Shown here: piece by piece, positions 10,101 to 25,100 of the stretch
How positions within the stretch are numbered: position 1 is the first letter of the stretch
How the letters are laid out: each line of letters starts with the position of its first letter
NCBI RefSeq assembly: GCF_021390575.1
Contig: NZ_JAJEJQ010000001.1
Location: 744,001 to 808,000 of the forward strand
DNA from: Paraburkholderia adhaesiva
GTDB lineage: Bacteria > Pseudomonadota > Gammaproteobacteria > Burkholderiales > Burkholderiaceae
DNA length: 64,000 nucleotides
Direction of reading: 5' to 3'
Notes under the pieces: model-generated
Told to the model about the DNA's origin: nothing
What the model saw: only the letters and a program-made list of their open reading frames with translations
The model's database searches: none
Made by a program: the position numbers and the translations under genes

Positions 10101-13100
10101 TTCAGGTATCGGCCTGTGCCTGTCTTCCGGGGCAGCAGTTGGGGGTACCGGTAACCTGACGCTGATCGGCAGTTCGAACAGCCAGGTTGGCGTGTCCCTG
10201 AATAACGTGCAGATAACCGGCGGCACACTGGCTGTGAGCGGCCAGTCGAACAGCTCCTACGGTGTCTACACGGCCAGTGCGCTGAATATCTCCGGTGGTG
10301 CGCTGAATATCACGGGCGTATCGAATAGCTCGACGGGTTTTTACGACACCAGCACGGTGAGTGTGACCAATGGCGGTGTCGCGACGATCAGCGGTACGAC
10401 GAACGGCGGCAGCGCCGCTGGCGTGTGCACGACGGGTGCCGTGACGGTCGGTAACGCGAGTACGCTGACCATTACCGGTACGGCGAACAACGCCACCGGC
10501 AGCAGCGCTGGTGTCTATCTGGCTAGCGCAGTGAATGTGAGCGGTGGCGCATTGAATGTCGCCGGTACGTCGAACAGTTCCTACGGCGTGTACGGATGCA
10601 GCTCGGTGAACGTGACCAATGGTGGTGTCGCGACCATCAGCGGTACGACGAACGGCGGTAGTAGCGCTGGCGCGTACGTGGCTGGGACCGTTTCGGTCGG
10701 CAACGCGAGTTCGCTGAGCGTTACCGGTATTGCGAGCAATACGGCTGGTAGCGGAACTGGCGTGTACGTGGGCAACGCGCTGGCTGTGTCGGGCGGCTCC
10801 GTGACGCTCAACGGCACATCGGCTGGTTCTGGCACCAGTGTGGGCCTGGCCTCGGGTGCGACGGTCAGTGGTGCCGGCGTCCTGACGCTCATCGGCACGG
10901 CGAATACCGGCGTAGGCCTGAACATGTCGGGCGTATCGGTTACCGGCAACGGAACGTTGAACGCCACGGGTACCTCGAACGCGACCTACGGTGTTAGCGG
11001 ACTCGGTTCATCGCTGACTGTGAGCTCCGGCAATGTGACCATCAATGGCACGTCGCAAGGCGATGTCTCTGGTGTGAACCTGACGGGTCCGGTGGTAGTG
11101 AATGGCACCGGCAACCTGACGCTTACGGGTGCATCTGATAGTGGGACAGGTCTGGACCTGTCGCAAGGGGTCTCGGTTAGTGCCAATGGCACGCTGAACG
11201 TGATGGGCGAGTCCAACACGGGCGTTGGCCTTGGGCTTGTCGGCAGCAATGTCAGCCTGAACGTGACGGGCGGCAGTGCGAACCTGTCGGGTACGTCCAA
11301 TACGGGCTCAGGCGTGTACGTCAACGCGACCTTGAATGCCAGCGTTTCGGGCAATGGCACGCTGAACGTGACGGGTCAGTCCAACACGGGCGTTGGCCTT
11401 GAGCTTGCCGGCAGCAACGCCAACCTGAACGTGACGGGCGGCAATGCGAGCCTGTCGGGTACGTCGGATTCGAATTCTGGTGTTGACGTCAACACGACCT
11501 TGAATGCCAGCGTCTCGGGCAATGGCACGCTGAACGTGACGGGCGAGTCCAACACGGGTGTTGGACTTGGGCTTGTCGGCAGCAACGCCAACCTGAACGT
11601 GACGGGCGGCAATGCAAGCCTGTCGGGTACGTCCGATTCGAATTCTGGTGTTGACGTCAATACGGCCTTGAACGCCAGCGTTTCGGGCACTGGCACGCTG
11701 AACGTGACGGGCGCGTCCAACACGGGCGTTGGACTTGGGCTTGCCGGCAGCAACGCCAACCTGAACGTGACGGGCGGCAATGCAAGCCTGTCGGGTACGT
11801 CCGATTCCAATTCCGGTGTTGACGTCAATACGGCCTTGAATGCCAGCGTTTCGGGCAATGGCACGCTGAACGTGACGGGCGCGTCCAACACGGGTGTTGG
11901 ACTTGGGCTTGTCGGCAGCAACGCCAACCTGAACGTGGCGGGCGGCAAGGCAAGCCTGTCGGGTACGTCCGACGTGAATTCAGGCGTCTATGTCAATACG
12001 GCCTTGAATGTCGGCGTTTCGGGCACTGGCACGCTCAACGTGACGGGCGACTCCAACACGGGTGTTGGACTTGAGCTTGACGGCGGCAACGCCACCCTGA
12101 ACGTGACGGGCGGCAATGCCAGCCTGTCGGGTACGTCCGATTCGAATTCTGGTGTTGACGTCAACACGACCTTGAATGCCAGCGTCTCGGGCAATGGCAA
12201 GCTGAACGTGACGGGCGCGTCCAACACGGGTGTTGGACTTGAGCTTGCCGGCAGCAACGCCACCCTGAACGTGACGGGCGGCACTGCGACCCTGTCGGGT
12301 ACGTCTGATACGAATTCTGGCGTTGACATCGACACGGCCTTGAATGCAAGCGTCTCGGGCAATGGCACGCTGAACGTGACGGGCAATACGTCGACGGGCA
12401 TCGCGGTGGGTCAGGACGTCAATAGCACCCTGGACCTGAGCGGTAACGGCACGGTAACAGTCAATGGCACGGCGACGGGCAACGGGACGGGCGTGCGCCT
12501 GAACGGCAGCACGAACGTGTCGGACAACGCGACGCTGAACATCAATGGCAGTTCGGTGGACGGCATCGGGGTACTCGAGAGCATGACGCCGCACGCCACG
12601 ATGAACATCAGTGGCAATGGCGTGGTCAACGCGTTCGGCAGCTCGGTGAACGGCACGGGTAACGATTTCAACGGCGATACGCAGATCACGGGTAACGGTG
12701 CGCTGCACCTGGCAGGCACGTCGGTCAACGGCACCGCCGTGGAGCTGAGCGCGAACCTCAGTGCAACGGACAACGGCGCGATTACGGTTTCGGGTAATTC
12801 GACCAGTGGTACGGGCTTCCAGGAGGATGTGGGCAGCAGCCTGACGCTGGGTGGCAACGCGACGGCGAATATCTCGGGCAATTCGACCACGGGCGACGGC
12901 GTAGACCTGATTGGTAACACCACGTTGACGGGGAATGCCACCCTGATTGCCCAGGGCAGTTCGGATAGCGGCAATGGCCTCGGCCTGGGCGGGACGCTCA
13001 AGTCCGCGTCGGGCACGAACGTGTCGCTGGATGGTACGTCGAACACGGGTGCGGCGATCTACCTGGGCGCGGGCGATGGCCTGACGCTGGATGGCAACAC

Positions 13101-16100
13101 CACGATGAACATGGCGGGCAGCTCGAACGCGGGCACCGGCGTGGAACTCGGCAATGTCACGGTGACGGACACTGCGTCGCTGAACGTCACGGGCAGCACC
13201 GTGACGGGCGTTGGCGTGGGCCAGGACGCCAACGGGTCGCTGAATATCGGCAGCAACGGCACGGTAGCCCTCGATGGCACGGCGACGGGCAACGGGACGG
13301 GCGTGCGCCTGAACGGCAGCACGAACGTGTCGGACAACGCGACGCTGAACCTCAATGGCAGTTCGGTGGACGGCATCGGGGTACTCGAGAGCATGACGCC
13401 GCACGCCACGATGAACATCAGTGGCAATGGCGTGGTCAACGCGTTCGGCAGCTCGGTGAACGGCACGGGTAACGATTTCAACGGCGATACGCAGATCACG
13501 GGCAACGGTGCGCTTAACCTGGCGGGCACGTCGGTCAACGGCACCGCTGTGGAGCTGAGCGCGAACCTCAGCGCGACGGATAACGGCGCGATTACGGTTT
13601 CGGGGAGTTCGACCAGTGGTACGGGTTTCCAGGAGGATGCGGGCAGCAGCCTGACGCTGGGTGGCAACGCGACAGCGAACATCTCGGGCAATTCGACCAC
13701 GGGCGACGGCGTGGATCTGATGGGCAACAACACGCTCACAGGTAACGCGGCGCTCATGGTGCAGGGAAACTCGGACAGCGGCACGGGCCTGGATCTGGGC
13801 GGAACGCTGAACGCGACGTCGGGCACGACGATGTCGCTGAACGGTACATCGAACACGGGCGTGTCCATTCAGGTGGGCGTGGGCAGCGGCCTGACGCTGG
13901 AAGGCAACACGGCGCTGGACCTGGCGGGTTCGTCAAACGCAGGCATCGGCGTGGAACTCGGCAATGTCACGGTGACGGACACTGCGTCGCTGAACGTCAC
14001 GGGCAGCACCGTGACGGGCGTTGGTGTGGGGCAGGACGTCGACGGGTCGCTGAATATCGGCAGCAACGGCACGGTAACGCTCGATGGCACGGCGACGGGC
14101 AACGGGACGGGCGTGCGCCTGAACGGCAGCACGAACGTGTCGGACAACGCGACGCTGAACCTCAATGGCAGTTCGGTGGATGGCATCGGGGTACTGGAGA
14201 GCATGACGCCGCACGCCACGATGAACATCAGTGGCAACGGCGTGGTCAACGCGTTCGGCAGCTCCGTGAACGGCACGGGTAACGATTTCAACGGCGATAC
14301 GCAGATCACGGGTAACGGTGCGCTTAACCTGGCGGGCACGTCGGTCAACGGCACCGCTGTGGAGTTGAGCGCGAACCTCAGCGCAACGGACAACGGCGCG
14401 ATTACGGTTTCGGGTAATTCGACCAGTGGTACGGGTTTCCAGGAGGATGTGGGCAGCAGCCTGACGCTGGGTGGCAACGCGACGGCGGACATCTCTGGCA
14501 ACTCCAGCACGGGCATTGGCGCGGAACTGAACGGCACGACCAGTGCGTCGGGTAACGCCACGATTAACGTGTCGGGCGACTCGGGGACGAATACGGGCGT
14601 GGAGATCGGATCGAACGGTTCCACGGACGCAACCGAAAACGGCACGATCACGATCCAGGGTTATTCGACGAGCGGGACGGGCGTCGAAAACAACGGTTCG
14701 ATAAATACCGATAACGGTACAACCCATATTACGGGCAACTCGGCCAGTGGTACGGACGTTGCGAATAACGGCACGATCAATACGACCGGCAATGGCTCGA
14801 CGACCATCTCAGGCAATCTTACGAACGACGGTACGATCGACACCAGCAATGGCGGGATGACCGATGTCAACGGCAGCCTGTCGAACAACGGGACGGTGGC
14901 GACGGACAACGGCTCGCTGAACGTCAACGGCAGCGTGGACAACAGCGGCACGCTGAATACGACCGGTGACAACGGCACGACCAGCATCGGTGGTGACCTG
15001 AACAACAGCGGCAATGTCAGCACGACCGACAACGGCTCGCTGAACGTGGGCGGCAACGTCACGAACGACGCGAACGGCACGATCGACACCAGCAATGGCG
15101 GCACGACTGATGTTAACGGCAGCCTGTCGAACAACGGGACGGTGGCGACGGATAACGGTTCGCTGAACGTCAACGGCAGCGTGGACAACAACGGCACGCT
15201 GAATACGACCGGTGACAACGGCACGACCAGCATCGGTGGTGACCTGAACAACAGCGGCAATGTCAGCACGACCGACAACGGCTCGCTGAACGTGTCGGGT
15301 AACGTCACGAACGACGCGAACGGCACGATCGACACCAGCAATGGCGGCACGACTGATGTCAACGGCAGCCTGTCGAACAACGGGACGGTGGCGACGGACA
15401 ACGGCACGCTGAACGTCAACGGCAGCGTGGACAACAACGGCACGCTGAACACGACGGACAACGGCACGACCAGCATCGGTGGTGACCTGAACAACAGCGG
15501 CAACGTCAGCACGACCGACAATGGCTCGCTGAATGTCGGTGGCAACGTCACGAACAACGGGACGGTCGACACGGACAACGGTTCGCTGAACGTCAATGGC
15601 AGCGTAGACAACAACGGCACGCTGAACACGACCGGTGACAATGGCACGACCAGCATCGGCGGCGACCTGAACAACAGCGGCAATGTCAGCACGACCGACA
15701 ACGGCTCGCTGAACGTGTCGGGTAATGTCACGAACGACGCGAACGGCACGATCGACACGAGCAATGGCGGCACGACCGTTGTCAACGGCAGCCTGTCGAA
15801 CAACGGGACGGTGGCGACGGATAACGGTTCGCTGAACGTCAATGGCAGCGTGGACAACAACGGCACGCTGAACACGACCGGTGACAACGGCTCGACGAAC
15901 ATCGGTGGCGACCTGAACAACAGCGGCAATGTCAGCACGACCGACAACGGCTCGCTGAACGTGTCGGGTAACGTCACGAACGATGCGAACGGCACGATCG
16001 ACACGAGCAATGGCGGCACGACTGATGTCAACGGCAGCCTGTCGAACAACGGGACGGTGACGACGGATAACGGTTCGCTGAACGTCAACGGCAGCGTGGA

Positions 16101-19100
16101 CAACAACGGTACGCTGGACACGACCGGTGACAACGGTTCGACCAGCATCGCTGGTGACCTGAACAACAGCGGCAATGTCAGCACGACTGACAACGGCTCG
16201 CTGAACGTGGGCGGTAACGTCACGAACGACGCGAACGGCACGATCGACACGAGCAATGGCGGCACGACCGATGTCAACGGCAGCCTGTCGAACAACGGGA
16301 CGGTGGCGACGGATAACGGTTCGTTGAACGTCAACGGCAGCGTGGACAACAACGGCACGCTGAACACGACCGGTGACAACGGCACGACGAACATCGGTGG
16401 TGACCTGAACAACAGCGGCAATGTCAGCACGACCGACAACGGCTCGCTGAACGTGGGTGGCAACGTCACGAACGACGCGAACGGCACGATCGACACGAGC
16501 AATGGCGGCACGACTGATGTCAACGGCAGCCTGTCGAACAACGGAACGGTGACGACGGATAACGGTTCGCTGAACGTCAACGGCAGCGTGGACAACAACG
16601 GCACGCTGAATACGACCGGTGACAACGGCACGACCAGCATCGGTGGTGACCTGAACAACAGCGGCAATGTCAGCACGACCGACAACGGTTCGCTGAACGT
16701 GGCTGGCAACGTCACGAACGACGCGAACGGCACGATCGACACGAGCAATGGCGGCACGACCGATGTCAACGGCAGCCTGTCGAACAACGGGACGGTGACG
16801 ACGGATAACGGTTCGCTGAACGTCAACGGCAGCGTGGACAACAACGGCACGCTGAATACGACCGGTGACAACGGCACGACCAGCATCGGTGGTGACCTGA
16901 ACAACAGCGGCAATGTCAGCACGACCGACAACGGTTCGCTGAACGTGGCTGGCAACGTCACGAACGACGCGAACGGCACGATCGACACGAGCAATGGCGG
17001 CACGACCGATGTCAACGGCAGCCTGTCGAACAACGGGACGGTGACGACGGATAACGGTTCGCTGAACGTCAACGGCAGCGTGGACAACAACGGCACGCTG
17101 AACACGACCGGTGACAACGGCACGACCAGCATCGGCGGCGACCTGAACAACAGCGGCAATGTCAGCACGACCGACAACGGCACGCTGAACGTGGCTGGCA
17201 ACGTCACGAACGACGCGAACGGCACGATCGACACGAGCAATGGCGGCACGACCGATGTCAACGGCAGCCTGTCGAACAACGGGACGGTGGCGACGGATAA
17301 CGGTTCGTTGAACGTCAACGGCAGCGTGGACAACAACGGCACGCTGAATACGACCGGTGACAACGGCACGACCAGCATCGGTGGTGACCTGAACAACAGC
17401 GGCAATGTCAGCACGACCGACAACGGTTCGCTGAACGTGGCTGGCAACGTCACGAACGACGCGAACGGCACGATCGACACGAGCAATGGCGGCACGACCG
17501 ATGTCAACGGCAGCCTGTCGAACAACGGGACGGTGACGACGGATAACGGTTCGTTGAACGTCAACGGCAGCGTGGACAACAACGGCACGCTGAACACGAC
17601 CGGTGACAACGGCACGACCAGCATCGGTGGTGACCTGAACAACAGCGGCAATGTCAGCACGACCGACAACGGTTCGCTGAACGTGGCTGGCAACGTCACG
17701 AACGACGCGAACGGCACGATCGACACGAGCAATGGCGGCACGACCGATGTCAACGGCAGCCTGTCGAACAACGGGACGGTGACGACGGATAACGGTTCGC
17801 TGAACGTCAACGGCAGCGTGGACAACAACGGCACGCTGAACACGACCGGTGACAACGGCACGACCAGCATCGGTGGTGACCTGAACAACAGCGGCAATGT
17901 CAGCACGACCGACAACGGTTCGCTGAACGTGGCTGGCAACGTCACGAACGACGCGAACGGCACGATCGACACGAGCAATGGCGGCACGACCGATGTCAAC
18001 GGCAGCCTGTCGAACAACGGGACGGTGACGACGGATAACGGTTCGCTGAACGTCAACGGCAGCGTGGACAACAACGGCACGCTGAACACGACCGGTGACA
18101 ACGGCACGACCAGCATCGGCGGCGACCTGAACAACAGCGGCAATGTCAGCACGACCGACAACGGTTCGCTGAACGTGGGCGGTAACGTCACGAACGACGC
18201 GAACGGCACGATCGACACCAGCAATGGCGGCACGACCGATGTCAACGGCAGCCTGTCGAACAACGGGACGGTGACGACGGATAACGGTTCGCTGAACGTC
18301 AACGGTAGCGTGGACAACAACGGCACGCTGAACACGACCGGTGACAACGGCACGACCAGCATCGGTGGTGACCTGAACAACAGCGGCAATGTCAGCACGA
18401 CCGACAACGGCACGCTGAACGTGTCGGGTAACGTCACGAACAACGGTACGATCGACACGAGCAATGGCGGCACGACCGATGTCAACGGCAGCCTGTCGAA
18501 CAACGGGACGGTGACGACGGATAACGGATCGCTGAACGTCAACGGCAGCGTGGACAACAACGGCGCGCTGAATACGACAGACAACGGCACGACCAGCATC
18601 GGTGGTGACCTGAACAACAGCGGCAATGTCAGCACGACCGACAACGGCTCGCTGAACGTGGGTGGCAACGTCACGAACGATGTGAACGGCACGCTGGACA
18701 CCAGCAATGGTGGGGCGACGAACGTCAACGGCAGTGTTGATAACAACGGCACGATCGCCACGGACAACGGATCGCTGAACGTCAACGGCAGCGTGGACAA
18801 CAACGGCACGCTGAACACGACGGACAACGGCTCGACGAACATCGGTGGTGACCTGAACAACAGCGCCAATGTCAGCACGACCGACAACGGCTCGCTGAAC
18901 GTGGGCGGTAATGTCACGAACAACGGGACGGTCGACACGGATAACGGATCGCTGAACGTCAACGGCAGCGTAGACAACAACGGCACGCTGAACACGACCG
19001 GTGACAATGGCTCGACCAACATCGGTGGCGACCTGAACAACAGCGGCAATGTCAGCACGACGGACAACGGCTCGCTGAACGTGGGTGGCAACGTCACGAA

Positions 19101-22100
19101 CGACGGTACGATCGACACGAGCAATGGCGGCACGACCGATGTCAACGGCAGCCTTGCGAACGACGGGACGGTGGCGACGGACAACGGCACGCTGAACGTG
19201 TCGGGCAACGTCACGAACGACGCGAACGGCACGATCGACACCAGCAATGGCGGCACGACCGATGTCAATGGCAGCCTGTCGAACAACGGGACGGTGACGA
19301 CGGATAACGGTTCGCTGAACGTCAACGGCAGCGTGGACAACAACGGTACGCTGGACACGACCGGTGACAACGGCTCGACGAACATCGGTGGCGACCTGAA
19401 CAACAGCGGCAATGTCAGCACGACTGACAACGGCTCGCTGAACGTGGGTGGCAACGTCACGAACAACGGGACGGTCGACACGGATAACGGTTCGCTGAAC
19501 ATCAACGGTAGCGTGGACAACAACGGCACGCTGAATACGACCGGTGACAACGGCACGACCAGCATCGGTGGTGACCTGAACAACAGCGGCAATGTCAGCA
19601 CGACCGACAACGGTTCGCTGAACGTGGGCGGTAACGTCACGAACGACGCGAACGGCACGATCGACACGAGCAATGGCGGCACGACCGATGTCAACGGCAG
19701 CCTGTCGAACAACGGGACGGTCGACACGGATAACGGTTCGCTGAACGTCAACGGCAGCGTGGACAACAACGGCACGCTGAACACGACCGGTGACAATGGC
19801 ACGACCAATATCGGTGGTGACCTGAACAACAGCGGCAATGTCAGCACGACCGACAACGGCACGCTGAACGTGTCGGGTAACGTCACGAACAACGGTACGA
19901 TCGACACGAGCAATGGCGGCACGACCGATGTCAACGGCAGCCTGTCGAACAACGGAACGGTGACGACGGATAACGGTTCGCTGAACGTCAACGGCAGCGT
20001 GGACAACAACGGCACGCTGAATACGACCGGTGACAACGGCACGACCAGCATCGGTGGTGACCTGAACAACAGCGGCAACGTCAGCACGACCGACAACGGC
20101 TCGCTGAACGTGGGCGGCAACGTCACGAACGACGCGAACGGCACGATCGACACGAGCAATGGCGGCACGACCGATGTCAACGGCAGCCTGTCGAACAACG
20201 GGACGGTGACGACGGATAACGGTTCGCTGAACGTCAACGGCAGCGTGGACAACAACGGCACGCTGAATACGACCGGTGACAACGGCACGACCAGCATCGG
20301 CGGCGACCTGAACAACAGCGGCAATGTCAGCACGACCGACAACGGCTCGCTGAACGTGTCGGGTAACGTCACGAACGACGCGAACGGCACGATCGACACC
20401 AGCAATGGCGGCACGACCGATGTCAACGGCAGCCTGTCGAACAACGGGACGGTGGCGACGAATAACGGTTCGCTGAACGTCAACGGCAGCGTGGACAACA
20501 ACGGCACGCTGAACACGACCGGTGACAACGGCACGACCAGCATCGGTGGTGACCTGAACAACAGCGGCAATGTCAGCACGACCGACAACGGCTCGCTGAA
20601 CGTGTCGGGTAACGTCACGAACGATGCGAACGGCACGATCGACACCAGCAATGGCGGCACGACCGATGTCAACGGCAGCCTGTCGAACAACGGGACGGTG
20701 GCGACGGATAACGGCACGCTGAACGTCAACGGCAGCGTGGACAACAACGGCACGCTGAACACGACCGGCGACAACGGTACGACCAGCATCGGTGGTGACC
20801 TGAACAACAGCGGCAATGTCAGCACGACCGACAACGGTACGCTGAATCTCAGCGGTGACTTGGATAACGATGGAACAATTGACAACGACAACGTTTCGTT
20901 CAACGTTCCCGGGAACGTGACCAACAACGGCACGATTAATACAACCGGGGATGACGGTCACATGAATATTGGCGGCAATTTGACCAACAATGGTTCAATT
21001 GATACCACCAATAACGGCACGCTGAACGTGTCAGGTAATGTCACGAACGACGCGAACGGCACGATCGACACGAGCAATGGCGGCACGACCGATGTCAATG
21101 GCAGCCTGTCGAACAACGGGACGGTGGCGACGGATAACGGCACGCTGAACGTCAACGGCAGCGTGGACAACAACGGCACGCTGAACACGACCGGTGACAA
21201 CGGCACGACCAATATCGGTGGTGACCTGAACAACAGCGGCAACGTCAGCACGACCGACAATGGCTCGCTGAATGTCGGTGGCAACGTCACGAACAACGGG
21301 ACGGTCGACACGGACAACGGTTCGCTGAACGTCAACGGCAGCGTGGACAACAACGGCACGCTGAACACGACCGGTGACAACGGCACGACCAGCATCGGCG
21401 GCGACCTGAACAACAGCGGCAATGTCAGCACGACCGACAACGGCTCGCTGAACGTGGCTGGCAACGTCACGAACGACGCGAACGGCACGATCGACACGAG
21501 CAATGGCGGCACGACCGATGTCAACGGCAGCCTGTCGAACAACGGGACGGTGGCGACGGATAACGGTTCGCTGAACGTCAATGGCAGCGTGGACAACAAC
21601 GGCACGCTGAACACGACCGGTGACAACGGCTCGACGAACATCGGTGGCGACCTGAACAACAGCGGCAATGTCAGCACGACCGACAACGGCTCGCTGAACG
21701 TGGGCGGTAATGTCACGAACAACGGGACGGTCGACACGGACAACGGTTCGCTGAACGTCAATGGCAGCGTGGACAACAACGGCACGCTGAACACGACCGG
21801 TGACAATGGCTCGACCAACATCGGTGGTGACCTGAACAACAGCGGCAACGTCAGCACGACCGACAATGGCTCGCTGAACGTCGGTGGCAACGTCACGAAC
21901 AACGGGACGGTCGACACGGATAACGGATCGCTGAACGTCAACGGCAGCGTAGACAACAACGGCACGCTGAACACGACCGGTGACAACGGCACGACGAACA
22001 TCGGTGGTGACCTGAACAACAGCGGCAACGTCAGCACGACCGACAATGGCTCGCTGAACGTCGGTGGCAACGTCACGAACAACGGGACGGTCGACACGGA

Positions 22101-25100
22101 TAACGGCACGCTGAACGTCAACGGCAGCGTGGACAACAACGGCACGCTGAACACGACCGGTGACAACGGCACGACGAACATCGGTGGTGACCTGAACAAC
22201 AGCGGCAATGTCAGCACGACCGACAACGGCTCGCTGAACGTGTCGGGTAACGTCACGAACGACGCGAACGGCACGATCGACACCAGCAATGGCGGCACGA
22301 CTGATGTCAACGGCAGCCTGTCGAACAACGGGACGATGGCGACGGATAACGGCACGCTGAACGTCAACGGCAGCGTGGACAACAACGGCACGCTGAACAC
22401 GACGGACAACGGCACGACCAGCATCGGTGGTGACCTGAACAACAGCGGCAACGTCAGCACGACCGACAATGGCTCGCTGAATGTCGGTGGCAACGTCACG
22501 AACGACGGGACGGTCGACACGGACAACGGTTCGCTGAACGTCAACGGCAGCGTGGACAACAACGGCACGCTGAACACGACCGGTGACAACGGCACGACCA
22601 GCATCGGCGGCGACCTGAACAACAGCGGCAATGTCAGCACGACCGACAACGGCTCGCTGAACGTGTCGGGTAACGTCACGAACGACGCGAACGGCACGAT
22701 CGACACGAGCAATGGCGGCACGACCGATGTCAACGGCAGCCTGTCGAACAACGGGACGGTGACGACGGACAACGGTTCGCTGAACGTCAACGGCAGCGTG
22801 GACAACAACGGCACGCTGAACACGACCGGTGACAACGGCACGACCAGCATCGGTGGCGACCTGAACAACAGCGGCAATGTCAGCACGACCGACAACGGCT
22901 CGCTGAACGTGGCTGGCAACGTCACGAACGACGCGAACGGCACGATCGACACGAGCAATGGCGGCACGACCGATGTCAACGGCAGCCTGTCGAACAACGG
23001 GACGGTGGCGACGGATAACGGCACGCTGAACGTCAACGGCAGCGTGGACAACAACGGCACGCTGAACACGACCGGTGACAACGGCACGACGAACATCGGT
23101 GGCGACCTGAACAACAGCGGCAACGTCAGCACGACCGACAACGGCTCGCTGAACGTGGCTGGCAACGTCACGAACGACGCGAACGGCACGATCGACACGA
23201 GCAATGGCGGCACGACCGATGTCAACGGCAGCCTGTCGAACAACGGGACGGTGGCGACGGACAACGGTTCGCTGAACGTCAACGGCAGCGTGGACAACAA
23301 CGGCACGCTGAACACGACCGGTGACAACGGCACGACGAACATCGGTGGTGACCTGAACAACAGCGGCAATGTCAGCACGACCGACAACGGTTCGCTGAAC
23401 GTGTCGGGCAACGTCACGAACAACGGCACGATCGACACGAGCAATGGCGGCACGACCGATGTCAACGGCAGCCTGTCGAACAACGGGACGGTGGCGACGG
23501 ATAACGGCTCGCTGAACGTCAACGGCAGCGTGGACAACAACGGCACGCTGAATACGACCGGTGACAATGGCACGACCAGCATCGGCGGCGACCTGAACAA
23601 CAGCGGCAATGTCAGCACGACCGACAACGGCTCGCTGAACGTGTCGGGTAATGTCACGAACGACGCGAACGGCACGATCGACACGAGCAATGGCGGCACG
23701 ACCGATGTCAACGGCAGCCTGTCGAACAACGGGACGGTGGCGACGGACAACGGCTCGCTGAACGTCAATGGCAGCGTGGACAACAGCGGCACGCTGGACA
23801 CGACCGGTGACAACGGTTCGACCAGCATCGCTGGTGACCTGAACAACAGCGGCAATGTCAGCACGACCGACAACGGCTCGCTGAACGTGGGCGGTAACGT
23901 CACGAACGACGCGAACGGCACGATCGACACCAGCAATGGCGGCACGACCGATGTCAACGGCAGCCTGTCGAACAACGGAACGGTGACGACGGACAATGGC
24001 TCGCTGAACGTCAACGGCAGCGTGGACAACAACGGCACGCTGGACACGACCGGTGACAACGGCACGACGAACATCGGTGGTGACCTGAACAACAGCGGCA
24101 ATGTCAGCACGACCGACAACGGTTCGCTGAACGTCGCTGGCAACGTCACGAACGACGCGAACGGCACGATCGACACGAGCAATGGCGGCACGACCGATGT
24201 CAACGGTAGCCTGTCGAACAACGGGACGGTGGCGACGGATAACGGCTCGCTGAACGTGTCGGGCAACGTCACGAACAACGGTACGATCGACACGAGCAAT
24301 GGCGGCACGACTGATGTCAACGGCAGCCTGTCGAACAACGGGACGGTGGCGACGGATAACGGCTCGCTGAACGTCAACGGCAGCGTGGACAACAACGGCA
24401 CGCTGAATACGACCGGTGACAACGGTTCGACGAACATCGCTGGTGACCTGAACAACAGCGGCAATGTCAGCACGACCGACAACGGCTCGCTGAATGTGGG
24501 TGGCAACGTCACGAACGACGGGACGGTCGACACGGACAACGGCTCGCTGAACGTCAATGGCAGCGTGGACAACAACGGCACGCTGAATACGACCGGTGAC
24601 AACGGCACGACCAGCATCGGCGGCGACCTGAACAACAGCGGCAATGTCAGCACGACTGACAACGGCTCGCTGAACGTGGGCGGCAACGTCACGAACGACG
24701 GGACGGTCGACACGGACAACGGTTCGCTGAACGTCACCGGCAGCGTGGACAACAACGGCACGCTGAACACGACCGGTGACAACGGCACGACGAACATCGG
24801 TGGTGACCTGAACAACAGCGGCAATGTCAGCACGACCGACAACGGCTCGCTGAACGTGGCTGGCAACGTCACGAACGACGGGACGGTCGACACGGACAAC
24901 GGTTCGCTGAACGTCAACGGCAGCGTGGACAACAACGGCACGCTAAACACGACCGGTGACAACGGCACGACCAACATCGGTGGCGACCTGAACAACAGCG
25001 GCAATGTCAGCACGACCGACAACGGCTCGCTGAACGTGGGCGGTAACGTCACGAACGACGCGAACGGCACGATCGACACCAGCAATGGCGGCACGACTGA

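Noticed and set aside
11980-14727. Minus-strand open frames of about 200-470 codons opposite the earlier repeats
   Set aside because: Same cause: frame shadows of repetitive, GC-rich coding sequence on the plus strand.
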